Assembly (NCBI GenBank): GCA_904501735.1
Contig: CAJGBY010000006.1
Span: 1-64,000 of the forward strand
Reading direction: 5' to 3'
DNA length: 64,000 nucleotides
Origin: an uncultured Muribaculaceae bacterium
Lineage (GTDB): Bacteria; Bacteroidota; Bacteroidia; Bacteroidales; Muribaculaceae
This document shows, one piece after another, positions 34,934 through 43,498 of this stretch. Each line of letters starts with the position of its first letter. The first letter of the stretch is position 1. Both the position numbers and the translations under genes were made by a program. The notes below the pieces were generated by a model. The model did not search any database. It worked only from the letters and a program-made list of their open reading frames with translations, and had not been told where the DNA came from.

Positions 34934-36463
34934 TTAAATATTCTCGTTGCGAGCCATGATGTCTCGTATTACAGGTCCCACATTGTCCACGATATCGCTT
35001 GCCATCACCGAGTAAGAACCATAATTCTTTTCGGCATATTCGCCTGCCAATCCGTGAATGAACACGCCCATCGCAGCACAAAGCTCCATTTCGTAACCTT
35101 GAGCAGCAAGACTGCCTATGATGCCTGTGAGCACATCGCCGCTGCCTGGAGTAGCAAGGGCTGGGCTGCCTGAGCTGTTGATATATACTTTTTCGTCGGG
35201 GCGTATCACCATAGTGTATCTACCCTTAAGGACGATGATGATTTTGTAGCGTTTAGCCATACTGATAGCCTTGCATAGACGGCTTTCGTCGCTGGTTGAT
35301 CCGTCAAATAGCTTTTCGAACTCTCCCACATGAGGAGTGATGACCGACATAGGAGGAATGCTTTGCAGAAGCATGCGATTGCCTGCAATAGCATTGAGGG
35401 CATCGGCGTCGATAATGATAGGCTTCTTGAAGCGCTTGAACAATGAATCCACAGCAAGTGCGGTGCGTGGGTCAGTACCCATACCAGGGCCTATAGCGAT
35501 AGCATTGTATGCGTCGTCGACCTTTATTTCAGTAATTGTAGTAGATTCGAGGTCGAAGTTGCAACAAGCTTCGGGAACTGCGCTTTGCAACACATAGTAT
35601 CCACATCGTGGTGTGTGAACAGTGAGGCGTCCCACTCCAGCACGCAAAGCACCCTTAGCAGCAAGCACTGCTGCGCCCATCATTCCGTGGCTACCAGCTG
35701 CAAGCAACATTCGGCCGTAGTCTTTCTTGCTCGAATGTTCTTGGCGTTTGCGAAGTACGCGTCGCACATCGGTTTCTTCCAACAGTGTGAAGTTGCTTTG
35801 AATTTTGCGATAGGCGTTTGTGTCGAAATCGATATCGATAACCTTGCAAGTTCCTATGTATTCCTCGTTTTCGGCAAAGAAGAAAGCAAGACGCTTCGAC
35901 TTGAGTGCCAATGTGAGGTTGGCTTTTATGATATTGCTGCGTGCATTACTTTGGTTCCATTCGGCGAGTATGCCTGAAGGTGTGTCGATAGATACGATGT
36001 GGGCACCCGACTCATTGATGTACTGAATGAGCATTGCAAATCCGCCCTTGAGAGGTGCTGTGAGGCCTGTGCCAAACAAGCCGTCGATAACCACATGGTC
36101 GGGCGAAATGTAAGGCATGTCGAATTTAGTGGTGATTTCGGTGAAATCCACTCCTTCGATAGCAGTGATTTTGTCGCGATAGGTGCGGCAAATGTCGGTG
36201 ATAGGTAATGAGTTGACATTGAACAGAATGATCTCAATCTTGTAGCCTTGCTCGATAAGAATTTGAGCAGTCGCAAGCGCAATGCTACCATTGTAGCCTG
36301 GTCCAGCAAAGAGGATAAAGTGCTTCTTAGGCAACCAGCGAGATATAATCTCGTAGGCCACCGACGACGCAATGCGTTCGATGAGCGCCACACCGCCATC
36401 ACCTTCGGCGGCAATTGTGTTTTCTAATAGGCTTTCAAAAGCTTGAGTGTTCAGTATCTTCAT
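34934..36463 (-). CDS. nnrD: Bifunctional NAD(P)H-hydrate epimerase/dehydratase
   Basis: The 509-residue protein joins a YjeF_N epimerase domain (about 1-215) to an ADP-dependent NAD(P)HX dehydratase domain (about 230-509). The second has AIAIGPGMG, ITPHVGEFEKL and TPGSGDVLTG with the catalytic aspartate. The two steps repair hydrated NADH and NADPH. In the epimerase half the usual GNNGGDG-like motif is degenerate, reading PGYNGSIAL, whereas DGLFGTGL with its aspartate is kept. The dehydratase half looks intact. Confidence 0.92.
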   Translation of the reverse strand: MKILNTQAFESLLENTIAAEGDGGVALIERIASSVAYEIISRWLPKKHFILFAGPGYNGSIALATAQILIEQGYKIEIILFNVNSLPITDICRTYRDKITAIEGVDFTEITTKFDMPYISPDHVVIDGLFGTGLTAPLKGGFAMLIQYINESGAHIVSIDTPSGILAEWNQSNARSNIIKANLTLALKSKRLAFFFAENEEYIGTCKVIDIDFDTNAYRKIQSNFTLLEETDVRRVLRKRQEHSSKKDYGRMLLAAGSHGMMGAAVLAAKGALRAGVGRLTVHTPRCGYYVLQSAVPEACCNFDLESTTITEIKVDDAYNAIAIGPGMGTDPRTALAVDSLFKRFKKPIIIDADALNAIAGNRMLLQSIPPMSVITPHVGEFEKLFDGSTSDESRLCKAISMAKRYKIIIVLKGRYTMVIRPDEKVYINSSGSPALATPGSGDVLTGIIGSLAAQGYEMELCAAMGVFIHGLAGEYAEKNYGSYSVMASDIVDNVGPVIRDIMARNENI

Positions 36464-36551
36464 AATTCAGCGTGTATCAATGCAGAGATTTTCTTGTGTA
36501 AAAAAACGGGATTTTCGGTATCTTCCTTGTAAGGCAAATTATCCCATTTTG

Positions 36552-36559
36552 CAAAGATA
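36552..36559 (-). promoter_or_regulatory. -7 promoter box for the nnrD run
   Basis: On the minus strand this reads TATCTTTG, an exact -7 match about 90 nt ahead of the nnrD ATG. No -33 TTG at the usual spacing. Confidence 0.4.
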
Positions 36560-36684
36560 CATTATTTATGTGGTTAATAGAAGAAATCCGTTCTAAATAA
36601 ATATAAAAATAGCGCAAAACGGGGCGGTAGTGAACGAATTTCGAAAAAAATGTAATAAAATCTTAAAAGTGTGTGCCTCAACTA

Positions 36685-36715
36685 TTGTAAAAACGATCAA
36701 TGTTTTGTAATTTTG
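36685..36715 (+). promoter_or_regulatory. hpt promoter
   Basis: TTG (36685-36687) and TAATTTTG (36708-36715) are 20 nt apart, a full -33/-7 match. The transcript would start near 36721. This rules out the in-frame ATG at 36671 as the hpt start and supports 36740. Confidence 0.7.
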
Positions 36716-36739
36716 TCCCAAATTTTTTATTTTCAAAAA

Positions 36740-37294
36740 ATGGATAAAATGAAAGTAACGGCTAAGGGTCTCACATTTGAGACATATCTTACGAGCGAAG
36801 AAATTGCAAAGCAAGTGAATCGCGTGGCGCAAGAAATCAAAAATGATTGCGGCGACGAAGCTCCATTGTTTTTGTGTGTTCTAAATGGTGCATTTGTTTT
36901 TGCAGCCGATTTGTTTCGTGCATGCGACATTGCAGGTAGTGAAATGGCATTTATCCGTTACAAGTCTTACGAAGGAATGTCGACTACAGGCACAGTGCGT
37001 CAAGTGCTTGGATTGGAAGAAGATATCACAGGTCGCACAGTTGTTGTAATTGAAGATATCGTCGACACAGGCATCACAGCTAAGGCTCTAATTGCCGACT
37101 TGAAGGCTAAAAATCCTAAGACAGTGAAATTTGCTACGCTATTGTTCAAACCTGAATCATTGCGCACCGATGCAAAGCCTGATTATGTGGGCTTTGAGAT
37201 ACCTGCAAAATTCATTGTGGGTTATGGTCTCGATGTAGATGGCGAGTGCCGCAACCTAAGCGACATCTATGTGCTTAGCGAAGAAGGCAAATAA
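36740..37294 (+). CDS. hpt: Hypoxanthine phosphoribosyltransferase
   Basis: The enzyme makes IMP (and often GMP) from the free base and PRPP. The PRPP motif VVVIEDIVDTGIT is clear, and the flexible loop IRYKSYEGMSTTG is typical of bacterial Hpt. The frame stays open up to 36671, but the promoter at 36685-36715 leaves 36740 (MDKMK) or 36749 as the start; I use 36740, giving 184 residues. adk follows on the same strand after 63 nt. Confidence 0.93.
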   Translation: MDKMKVTAKGLTFETYLTSEEIAKQVNRVAQEIKNDCGDEAPLFLCVLNGAFVFAADLFRACDIAGSEMAFIRYKSYEGMSTTGTVRQVLGLEEDITGRTVVVIEDIVDTGITAKALIADLKAKNPKTVKFATLLFKPESLRTDAKPDYVGFEIPAKFIVGYGLDVDGECRNLSDIYVLSEEGK

Positions 37295-37357
37295 AGCGCA
37301 GCATTTTTAAGAACCTTATGAATCACAATTTATAAAAACAAATTAAAATTTCATTCT

Positions 37358-37936
37358 ATGTTTAATCTTGTTATTTTTGGCGGTCCTGGTTCTGGAAAGG
37401 GAACACAAAGTGACTTGTTGATTGAAGAATACGGATTATTCCACATTTCTACTGGAGAAGTGCTTCGTGACCAAATTAGTCGTGGCACTGAACTTGGCAA
37501 AATTGCCGATAGCTTTATTTCGGGTGGTAATCTTATTCCCGATGATCTTATGATAAGTATTTTGGGAAAGGTGTTGGACGAAAATGCCGATAAAGTTGCA
37601 AATGGTGTGATTTTCGATGGTTTTCCACGCACTATTGATCAAGCAAAGGCGTTGACAACTCTTCTCGAAGAACGCAATATGAAACTTAATGTAGTGATTG
37701 GTCTTGAAGTGGCCGACGAAGAATTGACTAAGCGACTTATCAAGCGTGGACAAGATTCTGGCCGCAGCGATGATAATGCCGAAACTATTAAGAAGCGTCT
37801 TGATGTGTATCACAATCAAACATCACCATTGCGCGACTTCTACATCAACGAAGGCGTGTATGCAGCTATCGAAGGTAATGGCTCTATTGCCGATATTTTT
37901 GCCGACATTAAGGTGGCTGTAGAAAAGTCAAAGTAA
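37358..37936 (+). CDS. adk: Adenylate kinase
   Basis: The 192-residue protein has the P-loop GGPGSGKGT (8-16) and the family segments HISTGEVLRDQI and FDGFPRTIDQA. The LID is short and lacks zinc-binding cysteines (RGQDSGRSDDN), as usual in Bacteroidetes. It balances AMP, ADP and ATP. Placed after hpt, it completes a small purine nucleotide unit. Confidence 0.97.
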   Translation: MFNLVIFGGPGSGKGTQSDLLIEEYGLFHISTGEVLRDQISRGTELGKIADSFISGGNLIPDDLMISILGKVLDENADKVANGVIFDGFPRTIDQAKALTTLLEERNMKLNVVIGLEVADEELTKRLIKRGQDSGRSDDNAETIKKRLDVYHNQTSPLRDFYINEGVYAAIEGNGSIADIFADIKVAVEKSK

Positions 37937-37978
37937 AAACACAGAGTGGTGGATAACCATCAACTCGTAACATAAACA

Positions 37979-38022
37979 AATGCGGAGTGTGGCACATATT
38001 TGCTTCACTCCGCATTGTTTTT
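37979..38022 (+). terminator. Terminator of hpt-adk
   Basis: An 11-bp stem, AATGCGGAGTG (37979-37989) and CACTCCGCATT (38006-38016), is followed by a run of T residues. Confidence 0.8.
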
Positions 38023-38143
38023 TGGGGGACAGAATGGGGAATTTTTGGACAGAAGAACGGTTTTTTATTTAGGCACAAGAACAAAAACGCACTTGTGGAT
38101 CTTACTTTCATAGCATCTAAATAATGTCGAAGACATTTGATTC

Positions 38144-38332
38144 AATGCCTGCAAAGGCATTTTTTATGAATAGCCGGGGACTTTTAAGTCTCCGGAAAAA
38201 GGATTTTTAAATATACCGTCTGCAAAGACGGGAAACTATTTCATTCGCGTCTTTCAGGCGCAATCCTTATATTTCTCATAACCCGTAAGCTTGAAAAGCA
38301 TACGGCTATTCATAAAATCAGTCCTTCGGACT
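38144..38332. repeat. Multi-hairpin palindromic repeat element
   Basis: A 15-bp perfect inverted repeat, TTTTATGAATAGCCG (38162-38176) and CGGCTATTCATAAAA (38303-38317), brackets a run of small hairpins: CCGG-type at 38174-38195, CCGTCT-GCAA-AGACGG at 38216-38231, a GCGTCT/AGGCGC stem near 38244-38258, and CCGTA/TACGG at 38283-38305. Two more hairpins flank the arms: AATGCCT-GCAA-AGGCATT (38144-38161) and AGTCC-TTC-GGACT (38320-38332). It has no coding capacity. It resembles REP/BIME-like or MITE-like repeats mobilised in trans. The whole 361-nt gap 38017-38377 holds no gene. Confidence 0.75.
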
Positions 38333-38377
38333 ATTCTTACTATTGCGCAAGCATTCTCATTCGACTTTGTTTAATAC

Positions 38378-39382
38378 CTAATAACTTCTCAACAAATATT
38401 TATAAGTTTCGCCATTATTATAAATATTATCGTTCTGATAATCTATTGGCACCGATTCTAACAAAAGATACCCATCTGAAGAATGAATGATTTGAAAAGA
38501 CTTTGATTGAATCTTAGGAAGTATTGAACTTAGATTGTATTTGTTATGCTTTCCTTGATGCTTATGCTCAATATAGTAATTAATAAAGTTCCCATTCTTT
38601 TGCTTTTTACTAAGTTGACCACGACTAAAATTATGATCGGCGTATTCAGCAAGATAATACTCTCTTATTTCAACTATAGTTTCCCATTTATCTTTATTTT
38701 TGTTGTATCTAAAATCAACCAAAAACCATTTGTTCTCTGCAAAATACCAGCGATGCCATTTTGTGAGATATTTGGGCTGTTTAACTATTTGCCACTGTTT
38801 AGCATTGAGGTAATCAAATGTTGTATTATTGGGGCTTGATGGCAATTCGTTATCCAAGGAGCTTTGTGTTTTAAACATTCGAATGCTTTTTTCAACCCCT
38901 TTTGAGCTTAAAACAAGAGTGTCGTCTGATAACTTTACGAGATTGTAATCTTCGGTCTTATTTTCATTTTGTGTTATTGTAATATTATCGTCTGAGATAT
39001 TGAATTTACATAATTCCCATTCAGGCGCCACTTGTTTTGCATTATCCTCAAGCGTAAAACACAGCACAAAACCCTCTTTATCAAAACATAATTCAGAATT
39101 TAATTTTGCACCTTTAGTAGAATCTATTTCACACCAAGTCTTATTAACCAACATTTCCAGTTGCTTCTGCTCTTTACATAACTGATGCGTTGAGTCAATA
39201 TACCTCAATCGTTCTTGTTCCAGCATATATTCTTGTGTCTTATCGACAAACTCTTTTAATTCCTTTTGGAATTGTTCGGAAGTTTTTGACGATTGATCAA
39301 CGCTATCTACGCTTTGAGCTGACATCACCAATGAGCTACACGCAATAAAAATAGATGCTAAAATATAACCTTTCATAATCAT
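38378..39382 (-). CDS. Secreted protein, first of a tandem pair with shared N-terminus
   Basis: The 334-residue protein starts MIMKGYILASIFIA with a signal peptide ending MSAQ. The next 40 residues are helical and charged (KELKEFVDKTQEYMLEQERL). These first 60 residues are nearly the same as in the next gene. The rest (about 75-334) is beta-rich, contains RWYFAENKWFLVDFRYN, and has no resemblance to the neighbour or to a family I know. It is probably periplasmic. The GC content is lower than in the surrounding housekeeping genes. Confidence 0.7.
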   Translation of the reverse strand: MIMKGYILASIFIACSSLVMSAQSVDSVDQSSKTSEQFQKELKEFVDKTQEYMLEQERLRYIDSTHQLCKEQKQLEMLVNKTWCEIDSTKGAKLNSELCFDKEGFVLCFTLEDNAKQVAPEWELCKFNISDDNITITQNENKTEDYNLVKLSDDTLVLSSKGVEKSIRMFKTQSSLDNELPSSPNNTTFDYLNAKQWQIVKQPKYLTKWHRWYFAENKWFLVDFRYNKNKDKWETIVEIREYYLAEYADHNFSRGQLSKKQKNGNFINYYIEHKHQGKHNKYNLSSILPKIQSKSFQIIHSSDGYLLLESVPIDYQNDNIYNNGETYKYLLRSY

Positions 39383-39458
39383 TTGATTTTGTTTTGATGC
39401 AAAAATAGCATCGTTTTTACCCCTTTCCCAAGAAAAATAGTACGCAAAAAGTACGCAA
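39205..39458 (-). repeat. 254-bp direct repeat, copy A (promoter and N-terminus)
   Basis: This stretch matches 40145-40398 at 251 of 254 positions, with an offset of exactly 940 nt. It holds the promoter, leader, signal peptide and the first 60 or so codons of the gene at 38378-39382. The match stops abruptly at both ends, within the coding region and 27 nt upstream of the -33 box. Confidence 0.95.
39400..39431 (-). promoter_or_regulatory. Promoter of the first tandem secreted-protein gene
   Basis: On the minus strand TTG (39431-39429) and TATTTTTG (39407-39400) are 21 nt apart. The same promoter is repeated 940 nt away. Confidence 0.65.
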
Positions 39459-39494
39459 TTACACTTTATAGACCATTTTTCTTGATTTTAACTA

Positions 39495-40322
39495 TTAACG
39501 CCAATTCTTATCGACATATTCAGGTTCGATATATCCTGATGGCAATGTGATTGGATGTCTCCAAACTCCTCGATTAAGTACGTCTTCGCTTCTTTCAGTT
39601 GACTTAAGTATAATTTTAGGTGTACGACGAGTTGAGATTCTCCTTAGATAATCTATTCCTTTTGACTTTGGAAACTCAATAATATCTATCGCATTTTCTT
39701 TTATCTTATATTCTGCTATTATAGTATTGTTTTCTAATAACTTACTGCCAAATAATAATCCAATAATATTTGATTCAAATAATAGTCTCTTCTCAATACT
39801 ATCGTTAGCCAATCCAAAATAAGTTTGAACAAATCTATAATAATTACCTTCCTTGTCCAAAGCCAAGCATAGGTCAGACCTTAGAGTTCCTTTATCATTA
39901 ACAAATTGCATTGGCACAATAAGTTCCGCTACAAAATCTGGATTAGTCAAGAAAAGCCCATTTTCAACTATCATTTCAGATTGATAGCATTCATTACTTA
40001 TCGTATCTCCTAATAAACGATTCACCTCTATGGGCAATTTTATCTTATTTTTTCGTGCCTTGCCAAGATTCTTAGCATATTTCAATAGTTTTTTCTGATC
40101 TTTACTCAGCTGATGTGTCGAGTCCACAGGAATAATTACATTCTTCAATCGTTCTTGTTCCAGCATATATTCTTGTGTCTTATCGACAAACTCTTTTAAT
40201 TCCTTTTGGAATTGTTCGGAAGTTTTTGACGATTGATTAACGCTATCTACGCTTTGAGCTGACATCACCAATGAGCTACACGCAATAAAAATAGATGCTA
40301 AAATATAACCTTTCATAATCAT
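39495..40322 (-). CDS. Secreted protein, second of a tandem pair with shared N-terminus
   Basis: The 275-residue protein has the same signal peptide and helical segment as its neighbour, differing at one residue over the first 58 or so (Asn for Asp). Beyond that it diverges fully. Its C-terminal part (about 75-275; LFLTNPDFVAELIVPMQF, IDYLRRISTRRTPKII) is of unknown family. The frame runs open to 40529, but the duplicated promoter at 40340-40371 places the start at 40322, at the same position as in the sister gene. Confidence 0.7.
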   Translation of the reverse strand: MIMKGYILASIFIACSSLVMSAQSVDSVNQSSKTSEQFQKELKEFVDKTQEYMLEQERLKNVIIPVDSTHQLSKDQKKLLKYAKNLGKARKNKIKLPIEVNRLLGDTISNECYQSEMIVENGLFLTNPDFVAELIVPMQFVNDKGTLRSDLCLALDKEGNYYRFVQTYFGLANDSIEKRLLFESNIIGLLFGSKLLENNTIIAEYKIKENAIDIIEFPKSKGIDYLRRISTRRTPKIILKSTERSEDVLNRGVWRHPITLPSGYIEPEYVDKNWR

Positions 40323-40398
40323 TTGATTTTGTTTTGATGCAAAAATAGCATCGTTTTTACCCGTTTTCCAAGAAAAATAGTACGCAAAAAGTACGCAA
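40145..40398 (-). repeat. 254-bp direct repeat, copy B (promoter and N-terminus)
   Basis: This is the second copy of the stretch at 39205-39458, with three mismatches. It covers the promoter, leader and first 59 or so codons of the gene at 39495-40322. Confidence 0.95.
40340..40371 (-). promoter_or_regulatory. Promoter of the second tandem secreted-protein gene
   Basis: On the minus strand TTG (40371-40369) and TATTTTTG (40347-40340) are 21 nt apart, identical to the sister promoter. It fixes the start at 40322 and excludes the upstream ATG at 40529. Confidence 0.65.
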
Positions 40399-40613
40399 AT
40401 GCAGTTTTTGACCCTTTTTTGCTCTAAAAAGCATCTAAAATGAAGATTTTTCAAGTTCTTCTGTCCTTTTAAAAATATGTCCTTTTGTTCTTGTGTCCCA
40501 AAAACTATCATTATGTCTATAAACCCCAAAACACCTTTCGGGAATTTTGAGCTAATAAAAAAATCATTAACTTTACGGCACGAAAATTAAATAGTAAATT
40601 AAGATTTGGAATT

Positions 40614-41096
40614 ATGGAAGTAACTTTATTGATATTATCGGTTGTGTGTGCCTTGCTCGGCGTGGCAGGTTGTGTGTTGCCAGTGTTGCCTGGCCCACCG
40701 CTTACTTATTTGGCAATGTGGCTTTTGCATTGGAGTGGGTATGTGGTGTTTTCGACTGCTGAGTTGGTGGTGTGGGCTGTGGTAATGGTGGTAGTGAGTG
40801 TGATCGACTTTCTGCTCACTCCGATGATGACACGCCGTTTCGGTGGCAGTACAGCAGGTGGCTGGGGCTCGCTCGTGGGAATGATTGCGGGATTTTTTAT
40901 TCCTATGCCTGTGTTGGGACCTGTGGTTGGTGCGTTTGTGGGCGCGCTGATAGCCGAAAAGTTGATAAGTAATAAGTCGTCGCAAGAAGCTATGCGCGCA
41001 GCTGTGGGCTCGTTCTTGGCATTTATCGTGGGAACGGGTGTGAAACTGATGGCTTGCGTGGGAATGATAGTGGCAGGTGTGGTGGCTGTGTTGTGA
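40614..41096 (+). CDS. DUF456 family membrane protein
   Basis: The 160-residue hydrophobic protein has about four helices and the glycine-rich pattern of DUF456 (LGVAGCVLPVLPGPPLTYLAM at 17-37; GMIAGFFIPMPVLGPVVGAFVGA). The function is unknown. A near-consensus -7 box TAACTTTA lies at 40568-40575. Its stop codon abuts the end of the convergent EamA gene with no gap and no hairpin terminator. Confidence 0.85.
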   Translation: MEVTLLILSVVCALLGVAGCVLPVLPGPPLTYLAMWLLHWSGYVVFSTAELVVWAVVMVVVSVIDFLLTPMMTRRFGGSTAGGWGSLVGMIAGFFIPMPVLGPVVGAFVGALIAEKLISNKSSQEAMRAAVGSFLAFIVGTGVKLMACVGMIVAGVVAVL

Positions 41097-41999
41097 TTAG
41101 GACTTTCGCCAAGGGGGTAGCCCGTTTTGTGCCACATATATGCCGAAAAGGATGAATAGTGTGCCTACTATGGCTATGATGGTGAGCGGTTCGTGAAGAA
41201 TGGCTACCGAACACACGAGCGACACGATGGGTTGTGAATAGAGGTAATTGGATGCACGAATGGTGCCGAGTTTCTCAAGTACTACATTCCACGAATAGAA
41301 ACATATCATAGAGGCTATGATGCCAAGGAAAAGCATGTTGAGCGATACGGCTGGGTGGGCGAATGCTTCGAGGTGAAGTGGCTCGTCGTCGAATAGTATC
41401 ACTGGCAACATGGTGATGATGCCATAGAAGAATATCTTGCGTGTTACAAACCACATGCTATATCGGCCGTCGAATCGGCGCAAAACCACGCTATAAATAG
41501 CCCATGATAGTGCGGCAATGAATGCGAGTGTGTCGCCCAATGGGTTGAATTTCAGGATTTTCCCGTTAAGGATAACAAGTCCCATCCCAGCGAGTGCAAT
41601 GAGCGAACCAGCAATGAGTTTGCCCGTGATGCGCTCGGCCTTGATGCACAAGATGGCAAGCAGTACAGTGAGTATAGGCGTGCTACACACTATGAGTGCT
41701 ACATTGGATGTGATGGTGTATTGCAGGGCTGTGTTTTCGGCAAGGAAATATATGGTTCCACCAGTGAATCCTGCAATGGCAAGGAAAAATTCGTCGGCGA
41801 GGGAGTTGGCGAAAAGTTTTCGCGAGCAAAACCACGACAACGCGTATGCAATGCCAAAACGGTAGAGCATAATCTCGGATGGTGTGAGGTCGTGTTGAAG
41901 CAACACCTTTGTAGAGGCAAATGTGGTGCCCCACACAAAAATGGTGATAATGGCTAATATGTGGTAGCCCAATGAAGGCGCGTTGTGTTGTTGTGTCAT
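41097..41999 (-). CDS. EamA/DMT-family drug-metabolite transporter
   Basis: The 300-residue protein has ten predicted membrane helices in two EamA repeats (about 10-140 and 155-290), with FVWGTTFASTKVLL at the start and GIIASMICFYSWNVVLEKLG in the second repeat. It probably exports a small metabolite, which cannot be told from the sequence. It converges on the DUF456 gene and touches it end to end. Confidence 0.88.
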   Translation of the reverse strand: MTQQHNAPSLGYHILAIITIFVWGTTFASTKVLLQHDLTPSEIMLYRFGIAYALSWFCSRKLFANSLADEFFLAIAGFTGGTIYFLAENTALQYTITSNVALIVCSTPILTVLLAILCIKAERITGKLIAGSLIALAGMGLVILNGKILKFNPLGDTLAFIAALSWAIYSVVLRRFDGRYSMWFVTRKIFFYGIITMLPVILFDDEPLHLEAFAHPAVSLNMLFLGIIASMICFYSWNVVLEKLGTIRASNYLYSQPIVSLVCSVAILHEPLTIIAIVGTLFILFGIYVAQNGLPPWRKS

Positions 42000-42073
42000 C
42001 GTTATGAAAATGGAAATTCATACAAAATTACATCTTTTCAGTTAAGGGAGTCGAAAAGAATGAGTATTTTTAT

Positions 42074-42081
42074 TAATTTTG
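42074..42081 (+). promoter_or_regulatory. -7 promoter box for metY
   Basis: TAATTTTG is an exact -7 box. An in-frame ATG at 42079 lies inside it and so cannot be the start; the ATG at 42133 follows after a 45-nt leader. I see no riboswitch-like structure in that leader. Confidence 0.45.
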
Positions 42082-42132
42082 CGATTGAAATATGTAAATT
42101 ATCGTGATAAACCTAATATAAAACATATATAT

Positions 42133-43413
42133 ATGGCTAAGAATCTTAAACCCGAAACTATTTGCGTGCAAGAAGGCTGGAAACCTACTAAGGGTGAGCC
42201 TCGCGTGTTGCCTATTTTCCAAAGTACAACATTCAAATATGATAATAGCGACCAAATGGCGCGCTTGTTTGACCTCGAAGACAGCGGATATTTCTATACC
42301 CGCCTTCAAAATCCTACCAACGATGCTGTGGCTGCTAAGATAGCAGCGCTTGAAGGTGGTGTGGCTGGTATGCTCACATCGTCGGGACAAGCTGCTAATT
42401 TCTATGCAGTGTTCAATATCTGCGAAGCTGGCGACCACTTTGTGTGTTCGACTGCTATCTATGGTGGTACTTACAACTTGTTCAGCGTAACGATGAAGAA
42501 ACTTGGTATCGAGATGACTTTCGTTGACCAAAATGCAAGCGAAGAGGAATTGCAAAAGGCGTTCCGACCAAATACAAAGTGTTTGTTTGGCGAAACTATC
42601 TCTAACCCTGGTTGTGAAGTGCTTGATATTGAGAAATTTGCTCGCGTGGCTCACAAGAATGGTGTGCCATTGATTATCGACAACACTTTTGCAACACCAA
42701 TCAACTGTCGTCCTTTTGAATGGGGTGCTGATATCGTAACACATTCTACTACAAAATATATGGACGGACACGCTACTGCAGTGGGTGGCGCTATCGTGGA
42801 TAGTGGCAACTTCGACTGGCAAGCGCATGCCGACAAGTTCCTTGGTCTTTGTACTCCTGATGAGTCTTATCATGGCTTGACTTATACCGATCGCTTCGGC
42901 AAGATGGCTTATATCACTAAGGCTACTGCTCAGTTGATGCGTGACCTTGGCTCGATACAGTCGCCTATGAACTCATTCTTGTTGAATCTTGGTTTGGAAA
43001 CTCTTCACTTGCGTATGAAGCGCCATTGCGAAAATGCGCAAGCTGTGGCTGAATACTTGAGCAAGAACGAAAAGGTGGCTTGGGTAAAGTATAGTGGATT
43101 GCCTGATAGCCCTTACTACGAACTTGGAAAGAAGTATCTTCCTAATGGTTCGTGTGGTGTGATTGCATTCGGATTGAAGGGTACTCGTGAGGATGCTATC
43201 CGATTCATGGATAAGTTGAACTTGATTTGTATTGTAACCCATGTGGCCGATGCTCGTTCGTGTGTGCTTCACCCAGCAAGTCACACTCACCGTCAAATGA
43301 GCGACGAACAACTAATGGAAGCTGGTGTGGCTCCTGACTTGATTCGCCTATCGGTGGGTATTGAAAATGTGGAAGACATCATCGGCGACATAGCTCAAGC
43401 TCTCGAAGATTGA
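42133..43413 (+). CDS. metY: O-acetylhomoserine aminocarboxypropyltransferase (sulfhydrylase)
   Basis: The 426-residue protein is a Cys/Met metabolism PLP enzyme of MetY length. PLP is held by K208 in THSTTKYMDGH; the tyrosine region GYFYTRLQNPTND and the SSGQAANFY motif are typical. It makes homocysteine from O-acetylhomoserine and sulfide. The start at 42133 (MAKNLKPETICVQEG) follows from the promoter and matches the family. A terminator follows after 24 nt. Confidence 0.93.
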   Translation: MAKNLKPETICVQEGWKPTKGEPRVLPIFQSTTFKYDNSDQMARLFDLEDSGYFYTRLQNPTNDAVAAKIAALEGGVAGMLTSSGQAANFYAVFNICEAGDHFVCSTAIYGGTYNLFSVTMKKLGIEMTFVDQNASEEELQKAFRPNTKCLFGETISNPGCEVLDIEKFARVAHKNGVPLIIDNTFATPINCRPFEWGADIVTHSTTKYMDGHATAVGGAIVDSGNFDWQAHADKFLGLCTPDESYHGLTYTDRFGKMAYITKATAQLMRDLGSIQSPMNSFLLNLGLETLHLRMKRHCENAQAVAEYLSKNEKVAWVKYSGLPDSPYYELGKKYLPNGSCGVIAFGLKGTREDAIRFMDKLNLICIVTHVADARSCVLHPASHTHRQMSDEQLMEAGVAPDLIRLSVGIENVEDIIGDIAQALED

Positions 43414-43437
43414 TTAGATAATACATAATAATGATAG

Positions 43438-43478
43438 AAACGGCATAGTTATCGTAGTGATAATGTGCCGTTTTTTTT
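43438..43478 (+). terminator. Terminator of metY
   Basis: The stem AAACGGCA (43438-43445) and TGCCGTTT (43466-43473) is extended inward by GTTATC/GATAAT pairing, and eight T residues close it. Confidence 0.75.
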
Positions 43479-43498
43479 GATTTCGGCAGTTAGAGTAG

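Noticed and set aside
36671..36740. A 23-residue N-terminal extension of Hpt
   Set aside because: A full -33/-7 promoter (36685-36715) lies within it, so it is probably not transcribed as part of the mRNA.
38017..38377. A small gene or a known riboswitch in the 361-nt gap after adk
   Set aside because: No frame with coding character is found, and the sequence is accounted for by the adk terminator and the hairpin repeat.
39495..40529. A longer start at 40529 for the second tandem secreted protein
   Set aside because: The -33/-7 promoter at 40340-40371 lies inside that extension, and the sister gene starts at the position equivalent to 40322 with a clear signal peptide.
42088..42132. A SAM riboswitch ahead of metY
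   Set aside because: The leader predicted from the -7 box is only about 45 nt and shows no paired structure that fits a SAM aptamer.
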